A program made the translations under genes and the position numbers. DNA of 54,222 nucleotides from Enorma massiliensis phI (lineage in GTDB: Bacteria > Actinomycetota > Coriobacteriia > Coriobacteriales > Coriobacteriaceae): assembly GCF_000311845.1 (NCBI RefSeq), contig NZ_HE978574.1, positions 885,089-939,310 on the forward strand, given 5' to 3'. How positions within the stretch are numbered: the first letter of the stretch is position 1; every line of letters starts with the position of its first letter. Below the pieces are notes generated by a model. That model was not told the origin of the DNA, ran no database searches, and worked only from the letters and a program-made list of their open reading frames with translations. Positions 50,593-54,222 of this stretch are shown piece after piece.

Positions 50593-50750
50593 CTGATAGC
50601 GCTCCTGCATGCTTGCAGACAGTCTTACGAGTGTTCCCCGCAAGCCCACACGGCGCCCGCGCCCGGTTGCCGTGTTCGGCGGGTCCGCCTTGCTGCGGGG
50701 TCGCTGCCTGCCGGCTCGCCCGCGCTCAATCTCGCCCGCGCCTCTATCAA
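50593..50750 (-). promoter_or_regulatory. Lysine riboswitch (L box) in the lysA leader
   Basis: Read on the minus strand, the leader begins TTGATAGAGGCGCG, has CCCGCCGAACACGG in the middle, a GCCGTG closing strand, and ends CTGCAAGCATGCAGGAGCGC then TATCAG. The P1 strands TGATAG...GCGC and GCGC...CTATCA pair, and the AGAGGCGCG and CGCCGAA blocks are the L-box conserved cores. The AAGGAG ribosome site of lysA lies within ten bases of the 3' strand of P1 and no terminator hairpin with U-run is evident, so control of translation start is likely. An extended -10 (TGGTACAGT) lies just upstream. Confidence 0.85.
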
Positions 50751-50921
50751 GTGCGTCAACTGTACCATAGGCCTGCGCGAAGCCGGCCCGTTTCGTTCGT
50801 TTTGCCGTTAGGTTTCCGGTTGGTTACACGCGGTGCGCCACGCGGCCACAGGCGAGCCACCGCCTCGCGCGCGTTGACGAGACGCTACAATGTCGTGGTC
50901 GTTATGTAGGGAGTGATCGCC
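50751..50921. promoter_or_regulatory. Divergent promoter region, lysA leader and M20 gene
   Basis: The minus strand carries TGGTACAGT just before the riboswitch. On the plus strand TTGACG (50874-50879) and TACAAT (50886-50891) occur but are only six bases apart, so they cannot be one promoter pair. No gene is seen here. Confidence 0.4.
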
Positions 50922-52124
50922 ATGCCGCACGCGTGCCCGCCTTTCAACGCCTCCGCCACCGATGGCGAGGGCCTTCTCAGCTCCGTCGAGGGCCAGGAGC
51001 TCCTCGACGAGCTCACGCGCTACCGCCGCGACCTCCACCGCATTCCCGAACTTGACGATGACCTGCCTCGGACCATCGCCTACGTGCGCAGCGTGCTCAG
51101 CGGGCTTTCGTGCGATGTCCTCGAGCCGTGCAAGGGGGCGGTATGCGCGTTTTTCGACCTCGGTCGCGCCGAGACGGTGGCGATCCGGGCGGATATGGAT
51201 GCGCTTCCCATCGACGAGGCGAGCGGAGCGGCGTTCTCGAGCGAGCACCCCGGTCGCATGCATGCCTGCGGCCACGATGGCCACATGGCCATGGCGCTTG
51301 CGGCGGCCACATGGGTCGATCGCGTGGCGCGGGGTGCAGGCGGCGCCGGTGAGGCCGAGCAGCTCCCCAGAAACGTTCTCTTCGTGTTCCAGCCGGCGGA
51401 GGAGACCACGGGCGGCGCGAAGCGCGTGTGCGAGAGCGGCGTTTTCGAGCGCTACCACGTTACGCGCATCTTTGGCATGCACCTCTGGCCCGATTTGCCC
51501 GCGGGCAGCCTCGCATCGCGGCCTGGCCCGCTGCTCGCGCGTTCGAGCGAGACGACCATCACGTTCCACGGCGTGTCGAGCCATATCGCGAAGTGGAGGG
51601 ATGGTCGGGACGCCCTGGGGGCCGCGGCGCGATTCGTGGTGGGATCGAAGTGGCTTTCGCGAAAACTGGAGCAGGACGAGCCGTTTCTGCTGCGCTTTGG
51701 CCATATGACGGCAGGTACGGTGCGAAACGCCGTTGCCGGGCAGGCGCGCGTGGAGGGCAGCCTCCGGGTGTTCTCGGACGATATGTTCGCACGCGCGCAG
51801 GACGAGGTCCGTGCGTTGGCGCAAACTGCTGCCGATGAGGAGGGGTGCACCTTCGACCTCCACTTTTCGGAGGGGTATCCACCCGTGGTAAACGACGGGA
51901 CGCTTTTCGGGGAGGCCGCGCAGGCGCTACCGGAGCTCGAGCGCGTGCCCGAACCGCTCCTCATAGCCGAAGACTTCGCGTTTTATCAACGCTATCTGCC
52001 GGGTGTGTTCTTCCTGCTGGGGACGGGAACCGGCATCCCGCTCCATGCCGATACCTTCAACTTCGACGAGCGCGTGCTGCTGCGCGGCGTCCGGGCGTAC
52101 CAGCAGCTTCTTTTCGGCGTATAG
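50922..52124 (+). CDS. M20D-family amidohydrolase, possible N-acetyldiaminopimelate deacetylase
   Basis: A 400-residue metallopeptidase-fold amidohydrolase: RDLHRIPEL, IRADMDALPI, metal motif HACGHDGHMA (Cys116, His118), QPAEETTGGA (catalytic/metal Glu160-161), and the dimerisation lid with FHGVSSHIAKW. The acetylase branch of lysine synthesis needs an N-acetyl-LL-diaminopimelate deacetylase of just this family, and this gene is divergent from the lysine operon, so that is its likely job; hippurate- or indole-acetyl-amino-acid hydrolases are alternatives. ATG 50922 (site GGGAG) is used rather than GTG 50913. About 20 extra N-terminal residues compared with the usual start. Confidence 0.75.
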   Translation: MPHACPPFNASATDGEGLLSSVEGQELLDELTRYRRDLHRIPELDDDLPRTIAYVRSVLSGLSCDVLEPCKGAVCAFFDLGRAETVAIRADMDALPIDEASGAAFSSEHPGRMHACGHDGHMAMALAAATWVDRVARGAGGAGEAEQLPRNVLFVFQPAEETTGGAKRVCESGVFERYHVTRIFGMHLWPDLPAGSLASRPGPLLARSSETTITFHGVSSHIAKWRDGRDALGAAARFVVGSKWLSRKLEQDEPFLLRFGHMTAGTVRNAVAGQARVEGSLRVFSDDMFARAQDEVRALAQTAADEEGCTFDLHFSEGYPPVVNDGTLFGEAAQALPELERVPEPLLIAEDFAFYQRYLPGVFFLLGTGTGIPLHADTFNFDERVLLRGVRAYQQLLFGV

Positions 52125-52241
52125 CGAAGCTGCCTTCCCCCAACTCTTTGGAGGCTTGTTCTCGAGCTCAGCCGAACATGTTGCGCTGAGTCTGGGGTCG
52201 TCTCGATGGGGCTCAGGCTAGGGATATGTGGAACGAAAAAC

Positions 52242-52287
52242 CGAGTATACCCTGCGGCGAACGGGGGCGCCGTTTGGGGTATACTCG
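52242..52287. promoter_or_regulatory. Inverted TATACT-containing dyad
   Basis: CGAGTATACCC (52242-52252) and GGGTATACTCG (52277-52287) are exact reverse complements 24 bases apart. Each carries a TATACT box, on opposite strands. It may be a promoter for the small RNA candidate that follows, or a protein-binding site. Confidence 0.45.
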
Positions 52288-52290
52288 TGT

Positions 52291-52384
52291 CGAGCAGAAG
52301 GTTTTAAGCCCTCCTGTGGATAACTTTCTTGTGGGTGATGCCCACGCTGAACAGCCGTCTCCACCAAGGCGGCTGTTCCCTTTT
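52291..52384 (+). ncRNA. Candidate small RNA converging on the minipeptide gene
   Basis: A transcript from the TATACT box at 52280-52285 to the terminator at 52349-52384 would be about 95 bases and untranslated. It contains CCCTCC, which could pair with the GGAGGG ribosome site of the 26-residue peptide gene, and a GTGGGTGATGCCCAC hairpin that competes with a larger outer dyad. No convincing -35 box. Existence and role are inferred. Confidence 0.35.
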
Positions 52385-52400
52385 GCGTCAAGCATCACCC
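52333..52400. terminator. Nested terminator dyad between the M20 gene and the minipeptide gene
   Basis: Inner stem GAACAGCCG (52349-52357)/CGGCTGTTC (52370-52378) is followed by CCTTTT on the plus strand. An outer stem GGGTGATGC (52333-52341)/GCATCACCC (52392-52400) encloses it and would also form in the convergent minus-strand transcript. Confidence 0.75.
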
Positions 52401-52410
52401 TAGGCTCGGA

Positions 52411-52491
52411 TTAGACGAGCATCTCGTAGGCCAATAAGACCAGAGCAAGAAGCACTGCCGCCGAAAGCAGCAGCTGGGTGAGCTTCTGCAT
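52411..52491 (-). CDS. 26-residue single-helix membrane peptide behind a LexA-box promoter
   Basis: A very short gene: MQKLTQLL, then an uninterrupted hydrophobic helix of about 18 residues (Leu, Ala, Val), ending AYEMLV and TAA. It has a textbook GGAGGG ribosome site five bases before the ATG (52497-52502), an extended -10 box and a LexA-type box overlapping the -35, so it is very likely expressed. Size and shape recall SOS-induced or type I toxin peptides such as TisB, Fst or Ldr, but I see no sequence match and make no identity claim; small membrane regulators of the KdpF or CydX kind are alternatives without support here. The downstream dyad would end the mRNA. Confidence 0.7.
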   Translation of the reverse strand: MQKLTQLLLSAAVLLALVLLAYEMLV

Positions 52492-52548
52492 GGGATCCCT
52501 CCATCTACCCCGCTGGACTCGGAGGGCACCGCCCGCTCGCTTAGTTAA

Positions 52549-52587
52549 ATAATATCACCTTTTTAGCAGAAAAAGAACATATGTTCG
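52549..52587 (-). promoter_or_regulatory. SOS (LexA) box and extended -10 promoter of the minipeptide gene
   Basis: Read on the minus strand, CGAACATATGTTCT (52587-52574) matches the Gram-positive LexA consensus CGAAC-N4-GTTCG at all but the last base. It overlaps a weak -35 (TTCTTT, 52577-52572), which is 17 bases from TG-A-TATTAT (52557-52549), an extended -10. LexA bound here would block transcription until DNA damage. Confidence 0.7.
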
Positions 52588-52881
52588 ATATTAGTTGCGG
52601 CAAAACTACTGCTGAGAATGATCGTAGCTATGCCTGTTCTTTATGCCGATGCATGCATCGCCTGCTCACGCTCACCAACGCTGCTCACCTGTGATACACT
52701 GCAACCATGCCGAACGCATAAGCAGCATATTCCGCTCAAAATCATAGCCATATACGCATGTCATTCGCTTTTCGCATGTTTCGCAGGCATATCGGTTGCC
52801 AGGAATATCGGCTCGGGCAGACTGCCAGGCCGCATTGTCGCTGCGACCTGGGATCATAATGCCAAGACTAGGAGGTCGAAG
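52588..52881. other. Gene-free leader of the transaldolase gene, about 290 bases
   Basis: The transaldolase reading frame is open through this stretch, but it has no ribosome site or similarity, so it is treated as leader. TGTGATACACT (52690-52700) is a possible -10. Nothing else supported. Confidence 0.5.
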
Positions 52882-53547
52882 ATGAAATTCTTCCTCGACA
52901 CCGCGAATCTCGACGAGATTCGCGAGGCGGTGAGCTGGGGCGTCATCTCGGGCGTTACCACGAATCCGTCGCTGTACGCCAAGACGGGAGGTACGCTTGC
53001 TGGGTATGAGGACCACATGCGCGCCATCTGCGCCGTATGCGACGGCCTGCCGGTCTCGGCTGAGTCTTGTGCCGATACCACGGAGGGTATGATTGAGGAC
53101 GGTCGCCGGTTCGCGCGCATCGCTCCGAATATCGTCGTCAAGCTTCCGGTGTGCACGGAGGCCCTGGCAGCGACGCATGCGCTGGCGCAGGAGGGCATCT
53201 CGGTGAATATGACGCTCGTGTTCACCGTTCCCCAGGCATTGCTCGCCGCCCGTGCGGGCGCGCGCTACATCTCGCCTTTCGTTGGGCGCTTTGACGACAT
53301 CGCCGAGGATGGCGTCGAGCAGCTTTCGAACGTGTGCGCCGCCATCCACAACTATGATTTCGGCCACGAGGTCGAAATCATCGGCGCCTCGATTCGCACG
53401 CCGAATCACATCACCCAAGCCGCCCTCATGGGCTGCGATATCGCGACGGTTCCGTTCGCCGCGTTGAAGAAGGCCGTCAAGCATCCGCTCACCGACCGCG
53501 GCCTTGCATCGTTTTTGGAAGACTGGAAGAAGGTTGAACAGGCATAG
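52882..53547 (+). CDS. fsa: Transaldolase-family protein (TalC/fructose-6-phosphate aldolase type)
   Basis: A 221-residue member of the small transaldolase family: MKFFLDTANLDEIRE, SGVTTNPSLYAK, Schiff-base Lys87 in IVVKLPVC, ISVNMTLVFT and YISPFVGRFDD. It either transfers dihydroxyacetone between sugar phosphates (transaldolase) or cleaves fructose 6-phosphate; the two cannot be told apart with certainty here. ATG 52882 follows AGGAGG. It overlaps the next gene, a probable rho. A transaldolase gene near rho is a known order in several Gram-positive genomes. Confidence 0.92.
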   Translation: MKFFLDTANLDEIREAVSWGVISGVTTNPSLYAKTGGTLAGYEDHMRAICAVCDGLPVSAESCADTTEGMIEDGRRFARIAPNIVVKLPVCTEALAATHALAQEGISVNMTLVFTVPQALLAARAGARYISPFVGRFDDIAEDGVEQLSNVCAAIHNYDFGHEVEIIGASIRTPNHITQAALMGCDIATVPFAALKKAVKHPLTDRGLASFLEDWKKVEQA

Positions 53548-54222
53548 TGGCAGAGGATACGAACACCACCACCGGCTCCGGCACAGGAGCTTCCGAGGCG
53601 CAGGAGAAGCCGCGCCGCACCACCCGTGCCCGTCGTACGACGAAGAAGGCAGAGGAGGCCAAGCCTGCCGCCAAGAAGGCGCCGGCATCCGCTTCGAGCG
53701 AGCCTGACGCGCCGAGCGCATCGAAGGCGGCGGCCGGTGAAGTGACGGCCGAGGTCGCGCAGGCGCGCGCCCTGGCGCAGATCTCGCAGGCGTCGATCGT
53801 TCGCAAGCAGCGCCGCGCCGCCGCTCGCGCGGAGGAAGCGCTGACGGCCCCCGCTAAGGCCACGCGGACGCGCCGCACCAAGAAGGCGGCGGATGCGGCC
53901 GATGCTGCTACGGCTGCCTCTGGCGAGGCGGCGCTTCCGGGCGATGCCGTGCAGGCGAGCGAGCCCGCAAAGGCTTCTGCCAAGCCGCGCAGCACCTCGA
54001 AGAGGACCAAGAAGGCCGCCGGTGACGCAGACAAGGCTGCTGCAGATGCAGCGACGGCTCCCGTTGCAGATGATGCTGCCGTGTCTGCAGCCCCTGCCGT
54101 CGACCCGGCGCTTCGCCCGCATCGCCGCGGCCGGAAGCCCAAGGCCTACGTCGAGGCGGAGCGCGCCGCAGCCGCAGCGCTTGCGGCGGCGCAGGCGGCT
54201 TCTGCTGCGGGGGACGAGCGGG
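53547..54222 (+). CDS. rho: Probable transcription termination factor Rho, N-terminal extension only (3' end outside window)
   Basis: The GTG at 53547 shares its first base with the transaldolase stop, and the frame stays open for 225 codons to the window edge. The visible part is low complexity: Ala, Lys, Arg, Thr, Glu and Asp with repeated TRTRRTKKAA- and SKRTKKAAG-like motifs, as in the disordered, nucleic-acid-binding N-terminal insertions of actinobacterial Rho. No Rho core domain is visible yet, so the call rests on composition and on the transaldolase-rho gene order. Other Lys/Ala-rich DNA-binding proteins are possible. Confidence 0.5.
   Translation, partial: MAEDTNTTTGSGTGASEAQEKPRRTTRARRTTKKAEEAKPAAKKAPASASSEPDAPSASKAAAGEVTAEVAQARALAQISQASIVRKQRRAAARAEEALTAPAKATRTRRTKKAADAADAATAASGEAALPGDAVQASEPAKASAKPRSTSKRTKKAAGDADKAAADAATAPVADDAAVSAAPAVDPALRPHRRGRKPKAYVEAERAAAAALAAAQAASAAGDER

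Noticed and set aside
52125-52200. CGAACATGTTGC in the M20 downstream region considered as a second LexA box
   Set aside because: The second half-site does not match GTTCG at the required spacing; it lies within a CTCAGC/GCTGAG hairpin instead.
1-54222. tRNA, rRNA, insertion sequence and prophage genes
   Set aside because: No cloverleaf-like sequence, rRNA segment, transposase or phage structural motif was recognised by eye; a tRNAscan or ISfinder search was not possible here.

Overview
The window is GC-rich bacterial DNA with dense gene packing, ATGA-type overlaps, purine-rich ribosome binding sites and occasional GTG/TTG starts. The gene content points to a gut Coriobacteriia (Actinomycetota), most likely Collinsella or a close relative: large membrane-embedded LuxR-type regulators, mannose-family PTS genes, a fructosamine (Amadori product) locus and an acetylase-type lysine pathway. 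The assignment comes from gene content and recall of the group, not from a database search.

Layout. 1-5500: the tail of a transglutaminase-like protein, an L-Ala-D/L-Glu type dipeptide epimerase, glucose-6-phosphate isomerase, an EamA transporter and a HAD phosphatase. 5673-20274: a catabolic island with three GntR regulators, two SIS-domain deglycase-like proteins, an FrlC-like epimerase, a full mannose-family PTS (IIA, IIB, IIC, IID), an MFS transporter, an FrlD-like kinase, a DeoC-like aldolase and two HAD phosphatases. I read it as a fructoselysine/glucoselysine-type island with two uptake routes. Its expected product, glucose 6-phosphate, would enter glycolysis through the nearby pgi. 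20323-35301: mostly housekeeping genes (TatD, TcdA, EttA, three glycosyltransferases, NAD synthetase, an aminotransferase, lactate dehydrogenase) and two low-complexity proteins of unknown role. 35355-40751: a translationally coupled ABC exporter whose last gene encodes a 921-residue protein with two membrane-domain plus LuxR-HTH units in tandem. 41057-46449: an Mbeg1-like hydrolase, then a Crp/Fnr regulator, a CoA-disulfide-reductase/rhodanese fusion and a free rhodanese, then a nucleoid-associated protein. 46660-50750: a lysA-dapA-dapB-dapH operon behind a lysine riboswitch, with a divergent M20 deacylase. 52411-52587: a 26-residue membrane peptide whose promoter carries a Gram-positive LexA (SOS) box, facing a candidate convergent small RNA. 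52882-54222: a transaldolase-family gene and the start of a probable rho.

Intergenic spaces hold several families of inverted repeats. They include a 107-bp element with perfect 38-bp arms, a 41-bp palindrome with two decayed relatives 39 kb away, and a GAGACAG family of which one copy supplies the stop codon of lysA. No tRNA, rRNA, CRISPR array, transposase or prophage was recognised.
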